Shown: positions 38,101 to 51,679 of the stretch, piece after piece
How the letters are laid out: each line of letters opens with the position of its first letter
How positions within the stretch are numbered: position 1 is the stretch's first letter
Origin: Apostichopus japonicus
Lineage: Eukaryota > Echinodermata > Holothuroidea > Aspidochirotida > Stichopodidae
NCBI RefSeq assembly: GCF_037975245.1
Contig: NC_092574.1
Span: forward strand, 5,012,713 to 5,076,712
Reading direction: 5' to 3'
DNA length: 64,000 nt
Made by a program: the position numbers and the translations under genes
The notes under the pieces: model-generated
What the model saw: the letters and a program-made list of their open reading frames with translations, nothing else
Told to the model about the DNA's origin: nothing
Databases searched by the model: none

Positions 38101-38755
38101 CTTTCCTACTTAAAATTGCCATCCACAAAGAAATGAACACAAATGGCTATTTCAGGGAGTCAGTCCCCTTAGAGTATTCACTAACTACTACTTAACACAT
38201 GGTTTGCAGCCTAGAAAGATGACAACACAATGAGTATGAACCTGTTGTTAATATAGTACTACACTAGGATAGAGAAAACTTGCAGACTATCCCATAGGGT
38301 ATGTTATCTCAAACTCACTATTTCACTGATTTATAACCCCTCTGGCAATAAAGCAGATCTATCACAGACACAGGTGTTGGATTGATTGAAACCGGGATAT
38401 GAATACCAATGGCTGATATGTGACACTTACTGTAGAAGACATTGAAAATGCTCAAATTGAAATAACTATCTCTTGATCCTCACTGTAGACCTTTATAGCA
38501 TGATCTCAAATTTCAATAGGATCACAATGGGTGAAATGTATGATGTGCAATGTTTGCTTTGTTGTTAATTTATCCTGAAATTAAGGTATTATTAAGAAAG
38601 TGAGACATTCATTTCTACGAAATATTAAATTTCTATTAGTACAGGGAAAACACAAGGCATTTCTCCTCAATTGCTATCATGCTGTTGTTAATCTGCTGTT
38701 GCCTGTACATACTTCATGAGAAGTACCTGTAGATATAGAATCATGAGAAAGAGGG

Positions 38756-38862
38756 TGGAACCCCAGATGTGGGATTGGGGGTGCATAGTGCTAACATGAA
38801 TTTAACAAGTAAGTACTACATATATGGTAAAAAGATGGGAAAGTGCATGAGTAGACTCAGTA
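38756..38862 (+). repeat. dispersed repeat (GACAGGTAAG family), partial plus copy
   Basis: Has GGGGGTGCATAGTGCTAA, AACAAGTAAGTACTAC and GATGGGAAAGTGCATGAGTA, matching the first half of the family consensus. The GACAGGTAAG part is missing. Confidence 0.5.
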
Positions 38863-40085
38863 TTGTTACTAGGATTTAAAATTTTGTACGCGGGACGCAA
38901 CATCTTAAAAAATGTTTGTGTCCACACAGAAAACCTTGCGTCCCTACAGTCCTCCATGAAAACATACACTTTGAAAGCCGCAAACGGAACCCACAATACT
39001 GAGCAATAATATATATTGGCCTGTGCGCAACGGAAGCCTCTAGTGATAGGTCTATAATGTGCACAAAAGAAAAAACAAATGATGAAACTTGTAACTAATA
39101 TATAAAACAACAAAAAAGTGGGAAATTTTGCCATAGAGTAGTTACAATAGCATATGCTGTCCTAGACATCACTAAATGCATACTACTGTATGGTATACAA
39201 CTCCCTTACATAGCGTCTGTTAAATTGTTATAATTAGCTATGAATACGCTAATTGTTGGAAATTAATGTTAACTAAAACAGTGCCGAGAGAGAAATTGCA
39301 AGAAAAAAATACTGCACTTTCAACTGATATAATTGAGGTCCTTAAATGATGTAAAAAGTATTACTAACCGATCTCGAAGACACAAGAAAACAACCATAAA
39401 AGACCTAGTACTTGCTCACAACTTTTTGGAGCCCCTGTTGTAAATCACCCAATACAATTTTATTCTTGTATCATTCAAACTTGAACACATTTTTTTGTTG
39501 TCAACTACCATGATCTGGCAAGTTGGCCCAATCTCAGCCACTTCCAACCCCTTTCCCACGACAGTATTATAAATAACTTGTTATGCAATGTCAATTAAAA
39601 ACTCAACTATATAAGTGAGGGAATGGGAGGGGGATGGGAGTCTCTGACAAATCTATGTCCCAAGAGTATCAAGTAAACTCACAGAATTAATATGCAATGG
39701 TTTATAACAAAAGTACTGTATTCTCACAAACTTTGTAACAGGCAAGCAAATTTCAACCAAATAAAAAACACACAACCTATTAGAATTTAAGACTACCATT
39801 TATCTGCTTACAAATACTCCATGCCAATATGTGTCTGGTTTGACATAATTATGAATGATAATGTTTACCTATCGACACAATTAACATATATATGCATTCC
39901 ACTATACCCTAGTACCTCACAATTTGAATTGGAATAGTTCTGAGCATTTGCAGGCACCGGTAAGAAAGACCTACAGTATATGTACAATTGCTCAAGTTAC
40001 TGTGAGTCGAACAAATTTCATTTTGCAAGAATAATAACATCTTGGAACTTAACTATAAAATGAAAGAAGATTTAAATGTCACTTA

Positions 40086-40295
40086 TTGATCTCACACCCC
40101 CTTCCCCCCAACCCTTCTCCTCCCACACCACCAAATACGTAGCATAAATCAGTAGGGCTTCTCTTTGCTTTAATTGTTTATCTCACATCCCTCCCACATC
40201 CCCCGTCCCCCCAACCCCTCTCATCCCACACCACCAAATACGTAGCATAAATCAGTAGTGCCTTCTCTTTGTTTTAATTATTTATCTCATATCTC
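40086..40295 (+). repeat. tandem duplication of ~96 bp, pyrimidine-rich
   Basis: The block CCCCCCAACCC, CCCACACCACCAAATACGTA, GCATAAATCAGTAG, CTTCTCTTTG and TTATCTCA occurs twice, with a C-rich tract at each start. Confidence 0.9.
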
Positions 40296-41104
40296 TGATG
40301 CACCCTCTCACTAGTGTCCCCACCATAACAAAGCATGATAGAATTCTATTTGAATCTTCCCCATTCATTGGCAAACATTACCTTCATTGTCATCCATTTC
40401 AAGTTCCCCTTTTTTCTTTTTACTGCCTTGTTTCATCTTTCCTCGCCCTCTTCATTTTCAATCACCCGGGCTACAGTTTATCATCAAGTCTGCTGCAGTA
40501 TAATATTGCAGAACCCAACCAATACCGGGTTATAGTACTTTATATAATATTTAGTCTCACTTTCAATCATTCTGAAAGCTTCTCACCATAAAAAAAAATA
40601 TATATGGCAATTTTGAAATCAGGGAGAATATTTACAAAGACAAGAAAACTATCTTTTTTTTTCTTCTTTTTTTTTTCCAGTATTGACGAAATAATTGCCT
40701 GAAGCATGCAGAATAAAGATTGGCTAAATTTGAGTTCGGTGATAGTTATTTAGGCCAAGGAGAACTTAATATGACACGGTTGCATGATAGCCAAGTACTT
40801 TCAATTTAGGGATGAGAAAAGGGAAAAAAAAGTATTTCTAAAATGGGCCAATCTCTTTAAAGGATTACTTGCAGGTTCTGGAAAAGCTGAACGGTAACAC
40901 TTTCCGTATCTCAAGTAAAGAACTACAGAGGAGACTTTAATGAATGGCACTCTCCTCCACCACTGTTTGACATTTTAAACAACTTAAAAAAGGTCATATC
41001 CCAAAAATGTACTAGAATAGATAGACCGCAATGTCAGCAGAATTGGTTCTACAGAAAGTTGGTATTTATACAATGCTCACCAAAGGTTCAGAGACTGAAG
41101 ACAG

Positions 41105-41147
41105 GAAGGAAGTGTTTATATCACACTGTGATATAAACACTTCCTTC
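41105..41147. repeat. perfect 43-bp palindrome
   Basis: Arms of 21 bases (GAAGGAAGTGTTTATATCACA and its exact complement) surround a single central C. In RNA this would form a hairpin with almost no loop, which is unsuited to a microRNA precursor. It is more likely a recombination or transposon relic. Confidence 0.95.
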
Positions 41148-44100
41148 TTTTGATAATCACAGAAAATGCACTAAAAGTAGGTTTTCAATGAGAACAAACT
41201 TCTCAGGAGAAAATTGCCAGCGTATCCTACCGTGCCCCATTATGACAGTACGTGTAGCTTCACACTAACAGAGGGGCATTCTTTATAAAAGCAGCTTCTT
41301 GAGTTGATTTAGATAAACAAAATATATACAAAAAATAGATTAAAAAAATTATAATATTTTTGTTTGATGCTAAAATCTCACATCAATAAAGGTCATTAAG
41401 TTTCGTTTTAAAAGAGCAAACAATTTTTTTTTTAATGTATATTTTAAATGTGTTTGCTATAGAGATGCTACTATGAACGTTTTCATATTGTGGATTGCAT
41501 AAAGTTCTTTAATTACTTTATACTCATGAACCTTCCTTTGGTAGAAACTTCAAGGTGGGGGGTATCTTAGTTTGCTAAAGTGTCATCTTATTCTGAGTAA
41601 TACTTGGTAAATTGTTGGAAAAAAATGCTGACCAAACTCAAATGGCTGCTTTAAAATGGTAAAAGTGAATATAATCATAATAATATCCTTGGTAGCTAGT
41701 TTATTGAAGTTACTCACATATATCTAAGACCGATTACATATTCCAAATATGAGAGCAAATTGTTGTGTTACCCAAAACTTTCAAGTAATATTGTTCAAAT
41801 TATCGAACATACTTGATCAAACTAACATGTTTAACTTTACAGATCTCTGCACCAAGTTATAATCAATTGGATAACATTTTCAACATTTTATCACCCATCT
41901 ATGTTTCTGCATCAATATTAATCACAAGCAAAACCAAACTTAAGAAAGTGGTAAATGTCACAAATTTCTATATTTTTGTCTGAGGTCAATATTTAAGGTC
42001 AATCATAATTGACAATCACACAATATGATGCAATACGATAGTTTGGGATATTAAATATCAAATATTATCATGGTGTAGGTATCAAAATCAACACAGAATG
42101 CTTCTTTGACGGGAAAAAATTTAATTTCTAATTTCTCGAAATTTGACCAAGAGCAAACAGATCAAAGCATTTATAAAGAAAATCTGACATTGATCAAATA
42201 CAGGAGTCTTAGAGGCTCTGTCACCAAATAAATTCCATTTTTTATGGATGACAATAGTATGTTATTACTAATGTTTTGAAGTTCAGACACTTGAACCCAC
42301 TGCTATTATAATCATACATAAAAGAAATAAGAACAATTTGGGACATTTTCATGTGTTTTGATCTCTTCTTCATTTGTCCTCTCTTTTATTTCACTTCTTT
42401 CATTTTTCTATCCATAATTGTTGAAGTAAAGCTGGGACTATTACTCAATTAACATGTTTTAGCGCCACTACTAAATATAAAATGAAATTGAAACATCGAA
42501 TCTATACAGTAGAAAGCTTCCAGAAGAATCCTGAGGTATCCCTGTGTAAGCATTATAGACTTGCAATTATAGCATTCCTTGTAGTTAAGATTACCATGGC
42601 AACCGACCATTGTGAAGACAACAACAGAGGGGGAAAGATATGCTGGTCATTTAAACACAACCTGAAGGACTGACATATGACCTTGTTTGGTCAGGTTCCT
42701 CCAACAAGACAACTATTAAACACAGAGAGCTGAGTAACAAATCAACAGAGAGCTGGTCACAAATCCATACCTCAGAAAGAAAAAAAACCCATCGTCTGGT
42801 TTAAGGAGAGTATCTACCATTGTGGATGCTATAGGGCATTAATTTGCCACAGCTTTCCACACAGTAGTGACCTGCAAATAACAGTTCTTAGCTACTGTAT
42901 ATGTACAGAGAGGGAGAAGTGGCATTTTAGGGATGAGTGCAGCGTAGATGACACAGGGAGAGCTAGGGAACATGGGGAGAGGGAGGTACTGCTCAAAAGT
43001 TGCTGGGACTTCTGATAATAGCTCATAAATACGTGATTTTAATATAAAGTACAGGTACACATGTACACATGAACGATTTAAATAAAAAAACAGTTAATGG
43101 TCAGCGACCCTCTCACAGGAGACAGAGCTGCTAACTTCAACAAGATCTTGACCTCAAATTGCAGTGAAATGTTCTGTATGATGAATGTCTTCTAGTATCC
43201 ATATTATTGAAAATGTTCATAATGAAATATGATCCAGACCTCAACAATGAAGCCTAACGTGGGACAAACAGTGGGTATCGGGGCTAGTACAGTATTAGAG
43301 TTATACATATTAATTTGCAAGTTATACATATATTAATTTGTAGTAACTGGTAGTCAAGTGTCATTTCAGATCAATTATCAGCAAGTACCCAAAAAAAAAA
43401 TCAAATTTGCCAGTTGCTTCCTAATGTGTAAGAAAGACTGTACCACACTGGAAAAGTATCTTAGCATAGAAATTATATATGAAGATAAATATCGTATATG
43501 AATAGACTTGCTTAACTTAACCTTTCACATGGTGAAACATTCTAGCTGGGAGAGTAATTTAGGGTTGATCGTTTGTGATCTTACTCTCAATACTACTGAG
43601 TTGTACATATATGTGTAATATTTCTTTAATAGAAGCAAGCAATCACCAACTTCAAGCATCTGTTTCTGTGAGATCACAATATACCAACGTCATTTTACAA
43701 GCATGCAGCCTTGAATATTCCACTTCAGATACGTGTTAGTAACCCGCATAATTAATTTCCAATGCTTGTTGATACTGATAGAACAACTGAACCATACTGT
43801 ATCTACTTTTGTGACTCGCTCCTTGAAATATATACTGTACCTGTATATTTATACTTTATACTACTATACACAACACATTTCACTTTCTAAAACACTATTT
43901 TTCCCAGGCTTTCTTTTAAAATTGTAAGGGTACCAACCAAATGGATGTTGCCATGACTAATCAGGCATATTAAACCTGAGCACGCAATCACGAGGTACTA
44001 AGGTATATATGTGTACATAGGGAAAGTGCATGAGGACCACGGTCAGAGTGGGTGGTCAATTGTGCTATCAGAAAAGTTCTGTGGAAAAATATATTTGTTG

Positions 44101-46901
44101 ATATCTAAAGGAAGCACTCCATTTAAACATAATCTTGGTGACATTTCCTACAGTACATGTATTTTATATAGGTTTATTGGAATTCACATTAAATTCACCA
44201 AGCTGCATGGAAACCCCTCATACGGAGGAATTTTAAAATAGTAGGGTCAAAGACAGGTGACAAGAGATGAACAGGATCATATCAGAAAGCTGCACATTTA
44301 ATTCGTGTACACAGGCCCAAAGCCAGGAATTGCTTGAAGGGCACCAACACGATATGTACGTTCACCAACAGTTATCAGAGGGGCACAATCATCATATCCA
44401 ATAACTTGTGAATCATTTGTGCATGTGATGATGGCACTGAAGTCTGCACATGGTTGAGGGGCATACCCTCCCCCCCCACCCCCCGCAGGCCGGCCTGGAT
44501 TACAGGCCAGCAATGGTGTACATAATAAAGGAAAAATACAGTCATTTTGAGCCTCATTTCTCAATACCTGTGCAGAGCACAAAACAGGTACATTCATTAT
44601 AAAGTAATCAATGTCCCAAATTTCCCCATTACTGTTGAGCTGGCTTTATCCTGTTTCATCCTTGTTCAATAACAACATTTATAATGTTGAAGACAGACAG
44701 TCACAAATTACATCAACATCAGTTTACAACATGCACACAAAACCATTTAATAAGCAAAAATGTTTCCAGTTGTGTTGGTAGTATTAACATGTCAGTCTTC
44801 ACACTATTTAGAAAATGAAATGTCAGCAGTTTATCAAATTTCCTATATAATTAACAAAACAAGAGAAATACCAGATAATTTTAGGGAGGTTAGTTTTGCA
44901 ATAGAAGAGCTGGCCAGCAAACTGCATTTTTTAGAGAAAATCCAAAATCAAATATCTTTCTTATCTAGAGTCAACCCATAGATGGAGTTGTGGGTACACA
45001 TTTCAGTGACCCTGAATGTGAAGGATTCATGTTTTCAAGAAATTGTTTTCGCATAAAAGACACTGTTAGCTATATCCACTCAAAGATGTTAATTATGAAT
45101 TTTGCTTTTAGAGTGAGGGGATAACCTTGATACTAGTGTGCACTAATACTATGTCTGCCTTAGCTAACTTAATTTGCATTGAATTTGGGATCGGGTGACT
45201 GTAAAAAGTTTGACCATCAGAGGAAACACGTACAGCTTGCCTTGAAACATTCATCTCTTAATTTCAATATACATGCAAACATTACTCAAAGTGTTATAAT
45301 GATAAACTTGTTATTAGGCATAAAAGTTCACTGGTTTGTGGCATAAGTTTTATTGTGGGATTTTTTTTTAATTCGATGAAACAGTTAATAGCTTGCTGAA
45401 ATATTGGGGAGCATCCAAAGCATTGTAACCGGTACTGGTATCTCTCAAATAGCTAGATTGCGGGATATGTATTAAAAAAATTATCAGCTATGAGAGAGCA
45501 ATGGAGCAAACATATAGCATATTTAGTACATATATATTCAACCTCTTTATGATCCTTTAAACGGTCATCAATAATTTATTAAGAGTGTGGAGAGGCCAGC
45601 AATGTTTGGTATATACCACTCCAATATGTATACCACTTGGCAGGTCGGTTGGAGTGGATGCAAACCACTCCGAATCAATATCATCCACCTGATAAAAAAC
45701 TGTTTGCCAATTAATCTCCGAGAGGAATGCAGAATCACATAAATTGATTGGGTTCATGATTCACTCGTTAAGGGCATCTGCACTCAACGGTGGTTCTCCG
45801 CCTTTATGACCGAGCTATGTAATTTGGCTACTATACACAGCTACAACAGATAGCGGAGGCGGTGTACTCTTCAATTACGGTGATTAGTTTCAAAATCATC
45901 TCCCTGATCACTTGATTAAAAAATTTCATCTACTACAAGAAAGGATCGAAATTGGAAGAAAACGAAGAACTCTTAGAAATCTCATATCTCATAAAGATGT
46001 GTATATTGCATATAAATGGTTTGACGGTATTTTGCAATAACAAAACCCTGTTGTCTGGCATTCCTTATCGGTACAAACAGGAAGCTAATAAACTGCAGGC
46101 TCAGAATAAGTTTCCAACTTCAATACTTTTCATATCCAACTATGACTAAAAGCTGCAAATGTATCTATTTATATATATATTTATCTATATCTATATTCCT
46201 GGTGGAGCCTGGAAGTTTTTTCACTGTTCTTGATTTTCCAACTCATTGCGGTTTCGGTTACATATATATATATAAATATATATAATTTTTGAGTAACTTC
46301 TAATCTAGAACACTGCTCTCCATTTTGCTGAATTAACTTGCAGTAATTTTTGACAGAAAACAAGTTCGTCACTGCTTATAGAAGTAAATTTAAAAGTTTT
46401 GTTTAACCATGAACATACATACTGTAGATCAAACTTGACAGGACTGAGTGTTAAAGAGAAAAGAATGTAGGTGGTACCTGTTATTGCCACTTGGCCTAGC
46501 AGTAATGTCCACAGTGCAAACTGCAATGGTTAGTACCTTTCAGTACATGTTTTAAATCCTAAAGACACTGATCTTATAGGTATTTATGCAATGAGCTTTA
46601 TAAATACATATTATGACCTGATGGGATTACAGATTCCTGACTGTGTTGTAACACCACCTGTTCATGTTTTGCCTATTGGCTATATGACATCATACACTTA
46701 CGATGGCTCTCAGACTTGACTTTTCAATAATGGTACTATATCTCCCAGTTGGAACAAGATATTTCCTAGCTGGTACGATGAATTGTTCTTCAAAATGATC
46801 TCTCTGATATACAAGCTATTTAGATGATCGTTGGGTTTGCGTCTCCGTTTAAGCAAATGCCTTTGAACTAGATACTGTACCACAGCACAGTAAGTAGTTG
46901 T

Positions 46902-46943
46902 GTAAATTTACTTCATTCCTCGCTTACCTGTCTCCCCACAACC
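46902..46943 (-). repeat. dispersed repeat (GACAGGTAAG family), short minus copy
   Basis: The complement reads GTTGTGGGGAGACAGGTAAG then CGAGGAATGAAGTAAAT, nearly identical to the 3' part of the units at 17040-17575. It is followed by a 20-bp direct duplication (CCTAATTATATGCGTACA). Confidence 0.75.
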
Positions 46944-47671
46944 TAATTATATGCGTACACAACCTAATTATATGCGTACAAGCTCATCTGGTGAGAAATT
47001 TTACTAACCAAGTACTGTCTACGCCACTTAGATTTCATTCTGAATTCATCTCAGACTGCCAGGAGTTTGCCCTGAATTAGTATTCCCCAAGAAATGGATT
47101 CTGCATATTTAAGATGGTATGACCAACATTATACTAGCTTGCTCAATGCCAACTGGTCTGTTAGTCTCCACTGAGAAATATCACAATTTGCTTTGATTCT
47201 GTGAAGTGAAAAGTTGGTTTTTTTGGCCAACTGTAAACGCCAAGGAGAATGAAACAGTTGTGACATTGATGAAGAGATTCTCTCTATCACCTTTTGGCGG
47301 AGCTTCTTGTGTAATTAAATCTGATAGCATTCCTCAAAGCAATCTGAAGAATTTTAGCAAAACCTTGAATGACAGATTGATTCCTAAAATTGTTTGATAG
47401 AAATTATGTGAATTTTAGAGCTAATGTAATTTGATTTTGATGAAAGTGTTCTTCTTCTGATCTTGACAATAGCAAAACTGTGATTGATCGAAAAATGGAA
47501 GTTCTCTTGGTTTGCATAAATTTTTTTCTAAAAATACATTTGGAAGTAGATGTATGAGTCCTTTAAAGTTGTCGTGTCACACCAGAGAACCTAGAACAAC
47601 TGTAGTAGTCAGTAAAAATATGACGAATTTTAAATGTTTTTCCGTGTGTGCAAACTATATATACTCTAATA

Positions 47672-50428
47672 TGGAACGCGAAAAGGGCAACATTATTTTG
47701 TTGTTTAAACTTAGTTTGTTGCTGTCTAAACTAAAGTTGTTGCTGCTATTTTACCATGTTGCTGTTGTTCGTTGATGTCCAAACTTACGTTAATGTCTAA
47801 ACTCACGTTGATGTCTAAACTTACGGTCGATGTCTAAACTCACGTTGATGTCTAAACTCACGTTGATGTCTAAACTCACGTTGATGTCTAAACTCACGTT
47901 GATGTCTAAACTCACGTTGATGTCTAAACTTACGTTGATGTCTAAACTTACGTTGATGTCTTAACTCACGTTGAATTCTAAACTCACGTTGATTTCTAAA
48001 CTCACGTTGATGTCTAAAGTCATGTTGATGTCTATACTCACGTTGATGTCTACAACTTTCGTTGCTATCTAAACTTACGGTTGATGTCTAAACTCACTCA
48101 AAAAATCATAACAATCAACCGCAAGTTGCTTCCGTGCAGAGCTAACAACATTTCTATTACAGAGATTTTCATGCTTAATACAGCCAATGATGTTTTCTCA
48201 AATTTCCTGCGATTTGTTTGGCTAATAGTCCCTTACCCATTGTTTGCAAACATGCTTGCATCTTCAGTGACCAATGAACGCAAAGTATGATGGTTTAACT
48301 ATGTAACGCGAAAAGGGAACAAATTTGTTAACGTCCTGATTTGTAGCTACAGCCATGTAAATATGGTTCACAACCTGATTTGTCGAACAAAATCATGTTC
48401 TTAACGATATTTAAAGGATAGTTGCTACAACTCCGAGGACATTGTTAACGATATTGTTAATGTAATATTTGAATAAATTATCACAGAAAGTTATGAGTTG
48501 AGACAATCTATGAATTTTGTGGGAAGCTACCACAACATCTCTGATACCGGTAGAGGACTTTTTCATCTCACAGTATGTTTTGTTCTCTCCGCATTGAGAG
48601 TTGATAATGTAAAATGTGCATTCATACCACAGTAATTTTTTTTGTTGCAAACTTAATTAAATTTTCGCGGTCCCTTTGACCACATGCTTCAAGTCATGAT
48701 TCTGGTGCAACATTCGTGTGTATAAACTACTGTAATCATACATTGTCAAAAGTAGTAAAATAGTTTAAATCGACATCACGTAAAATGTAATTTGAATACT
48801 ATAATTTTGTGGAGCTGGTTGTTTCCAAATACTGCGAAGCATCCAGGGTAAATGTTGGATCAGTTGCTCTATGGTTGGATGTAGTCTGCGCTTCGTGAGC
48901 AACACTCAGCCTGCACAACATTGAAGTACGTAGGCAATACACTCACTGAACTTGTTTACTCAACCCGCCAAGCAAGTTCACTCGTAACACCAATCCAGTT
49001 CGGAGTTTCAATTTGCGAAAGGGATTGTGGGGTAAATGGAATATACTGTACACAAACCTTGCTCAGCTTTGTTACAAAATTTCAGACCAAAAAGACCGCT
49101 AACATGTTATGCAAGAAACGAATCATCCAAGATACACTCAAGTTTTGACTAGGGCTATGTGTAGTAGGTACGGTGTTATGATCTTTTCTTCACAAATTTT
49201 TAGGATTTGCGCATGTGCAGTTGAAACTGGGAAGTTCAAACAGGCCTAATACAATTGCGTGGAATTTAGCGAGATATGTACACTGCATGTACGGGGGCAT
49301 TTGAAGAGTAGGGGTTGCTGGTGAAATCGCTGCAAGGTCAAAGCATGGAGGTACTATATACGGAGTTGGCGAGGAGGAAAGAGTGGCAGGGCAGGCGAAA
49401 TGAAGGTCGGACGGCCGCCCCTGTAAAACATCAAAGCTAGGGCACCAGATGGCAACTGCCATATATATTGTGTAGAACATTCACAAAGTACAGGCAGTGA
49501 TACGATTGCATGTTTACAACTACACTAGTAAAAGTAAAGGTCATATAAGTGCAGTATTTTATGCTGGCATTTTTGTCTAGACACTCGATTTACTTGATTT
49601 CCGACGTTCACAGCATATCTCTACTCATTGTTGAAGGGGCTAAATGAAATCAGATTAAAAGTGCACTATTTTTATGCTGGTACTTTGTCTTGACAGTCGT
49701 TTTACTTTAGTTCCGACATTCACAGCATATATATGCATAGCCTATAACATTTTGAAAGTTGTTTTCCGTGCAGCCTCCTATTTGTATGAGGCGTAACGCA
49801 CATGTTATCTGATAGGCTGGAGGTGGGGGATACGGTAGCTTATAAAACAAGATTTCCACAATTTGGCGTCTGGTGACTCCAAATGACCTTTGACCTTACT
49901 AAAATCTTTTACTGAACGTGTCACTAAATATGAGATACATCCAACCTTCCATTCTTGAGTTATCGTGTTTACATGGTTTTCACAATTTGACCTCTAGTGA
50001 CCCCAAATGGACTTGGACCTCCAAGACCCCTATTGTTTTTGGTGGAGGTGTGTATAGCCATGTACAGTAGACTGACCTGTGTTTATCATGCCATAGTGTT
50101 ATTGTGTTATTGTATCAAAATGTTGTTTCGGGCTATTTCTATTGTAACAGCTAGTTCTGCTTATACTAACAAGCAAAAATCTAGTGCACTGAAGTCATCG
50201 AAACCTCAATGCATTTTGCATTCTGGTTAACATTACGGGGTTGAGCAATTTTGAACAGCGCCGATGGCAACAACGTAAGTTTAGACAACGACGTATGTTA
50301 AGACAATGGAAGTTAAGACATCAATTGAGTTTGAGCAACAACGTGGTAAAACAGCAGCAACAACTTTAGTTTAGACAACAACAAACTTAGTTTAGACAAC
50401 GAAATCAGTTTGCCCTTTTTGCATTCCA
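47672..50428. mobile_element. long-TIR DNA transposon, non-autonomous, 2757 bp
   Basis: The first ~105 bases (TGGAACGCGAAAAGGGCAAC ... GTCTAAACTAAAGTTGTTG ... TTTTACCATGTTG) are repeated in inverted orientation at 50320-50428 (TGGAATGCAAAAAGGGCAAA on the complement, then the same GTCTAAACTAAAGTTGTTG). The element is bounded by TA on each side (47670-47671 and 50429-50430), consistent with a TA target duplication of mariner-like elements, though two bases are weak evidence. An 18-bp minisatellite sits just inside the left arm, and a degenerate counterpart inside the right. A further end-like sequence, AACGCGAAAAGGGAAC, lies at 48306. No transposase is recognisable. The minus open frame 49190-49480 is proline-rich and unassigned. 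Confidence 0.8.
47775..48098 (+). repeat. 18-bp minisatellite, about 17 copies
   Basis: Tandem GTTGATGTCTAAACTCAC, with variants TTACG, GATTTC and TCTTAAC. It lies immediately inside the left inverted repeat of the 2757-bp element. Confidence 0.95.
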
Positions 50429-50430
50429 TA

Positions 50431-51679
50431 CTTTTAGGGATGTCCTACCTGTGTTGTTGTTGTCAGGTTTTCTTACTGGCCTGTAACATTTTATAATAAT
50501 TAATCTTACAAGTGCCTAATTTCATGATTTAACACTCGCTGACACCAAAGTACTGGGAACCATGTTGCTAATTAGGTTTATTGTTAGCAGAAGGATATGA
50601 AAGTGACATATGATTTAAGGATACATTTAGTTTAAGTTAAATTTTGTTTAGATACAGCAAGGTGCCACATCCCACCTTCTAGACCTTATTTCCTATCGTA
50701 CATTGTAGTATCAACGTTGCAGCTTGTTGTTGCGCCTTTAAGCCGAATTAAAAGCTGAGCTGTTATTTGAGTGGTGCTCCCCAAGCCATGTTTAGTAATA
50801 TCCACACATAATGTTATATTCTTTGCTTTAAATAATAATAATAATCATAATAATAATAAATGAGACTTATATAGCGCCAAATCAGTAAACAAAAGTTACT
50901 GCTCAAAGAAAGTAAATACAGATGAATGTATTTGGGTAGCAACTACTTTACAGTACGCTGCCATGACATGTAAATTAAAAACTGTATAATATAGGTGTGG
51001 TGTCCTATAAATTTAATGTCATGCTTTCTTTTATGTATTTTTTTTTTGTAATGATGTCTGAATCTATTCATCATACGTTTTCAATACATTGCTTCTCCTG
51101 CAATAATTAGTCTGTTTGGAAACACCACATTGTGCCAAAATTCATTCAATCAACTTTTCCAAAGCAACAGATGGGACCTAAAAGTCATTCATTAACTATT
51201 TACTCAAGTCCTGTTCAAATTCTGTGTATGTTGAACAAATAAGTATTTTCCACTTTACAAACAGTCTCCGGCTACTCAGTTAGCATATCCAGTCTTATGA
51301 ATTTATACTGAGAATTGGCAGTTGGATAAAGAGGAGGTTCAGAGAGGTCTGTGACTAGATTTTACAATTTTTAAGCTGTTACATTAACAACCTTCAGACT
51401 ATATCCCTGAGAGGTTGCTATCAAGAATAACAGATTTTTTATATGTGAGTGTTCTCACAGAGCTCTTCCACCTTTCTGACTTTGTCCTTCTCCAGTTTAT
51501 TCCCAACCATCTTCCCTTTATCCTCTCTTTGTCCCTCCACTGTTTATCTCCTACCTCTCCTCTTCCCCTGTTGCTTTCTTCTCTCCATCCCTTGTCTACT
51601 TATCCCCTTACATCTATCTCTCTGTGTTCACTGTACTGCGCTCATTAACCTGTCTGTATTCTGTGCGTGTCTTTGTCCC
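50431..51679. other. intronic sequence with a SINE-tail fragment, no gene seen
   Basis: Contains an AAT microsatellite joined to GAGACTTATATAGCGCCAAA (50830-50910), which on the minus strand resembles a SINE 3' end. It also holds a pyrimidine-rich, T/C-dominated stretch (51450-51640) whose open frames reflect composition only. Confidence 0.6.

Larger units (their letters stand above)
38101..47670. other. intronic sequence, no gene seen
   Basis: Mostly unique AT-rich DNA. It includes a family repeat copy (38756-38862), a pyrimidine-rich tandem pair (40086-40295), a perfect 43-bp palindrome (41105-41147), G-rich and C-rich tracts near 44470 and a minus-orientation family copy (46902-46943). 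Open frames at 44298-44597 and 45557-45757 (minus) have no family I can name and no convincing splice context. Confidence 0.55.

Noticed and set aside
41105-41147. microRNA precursor
   Set aside because: The palindrome has only a one-base loop and is perfectly paired, unlike precursor hairpins, which need a loop and usually contain mismatches.
44298-44597. 99-codon minus-strand open frame with PCADFSAIITCTNDSQV
   Set aside because: It contains a Gly run caused by a poly-C tract and has no recognisable domain. It cannot be inserted between the MGAT4 exons, which join without a gap.
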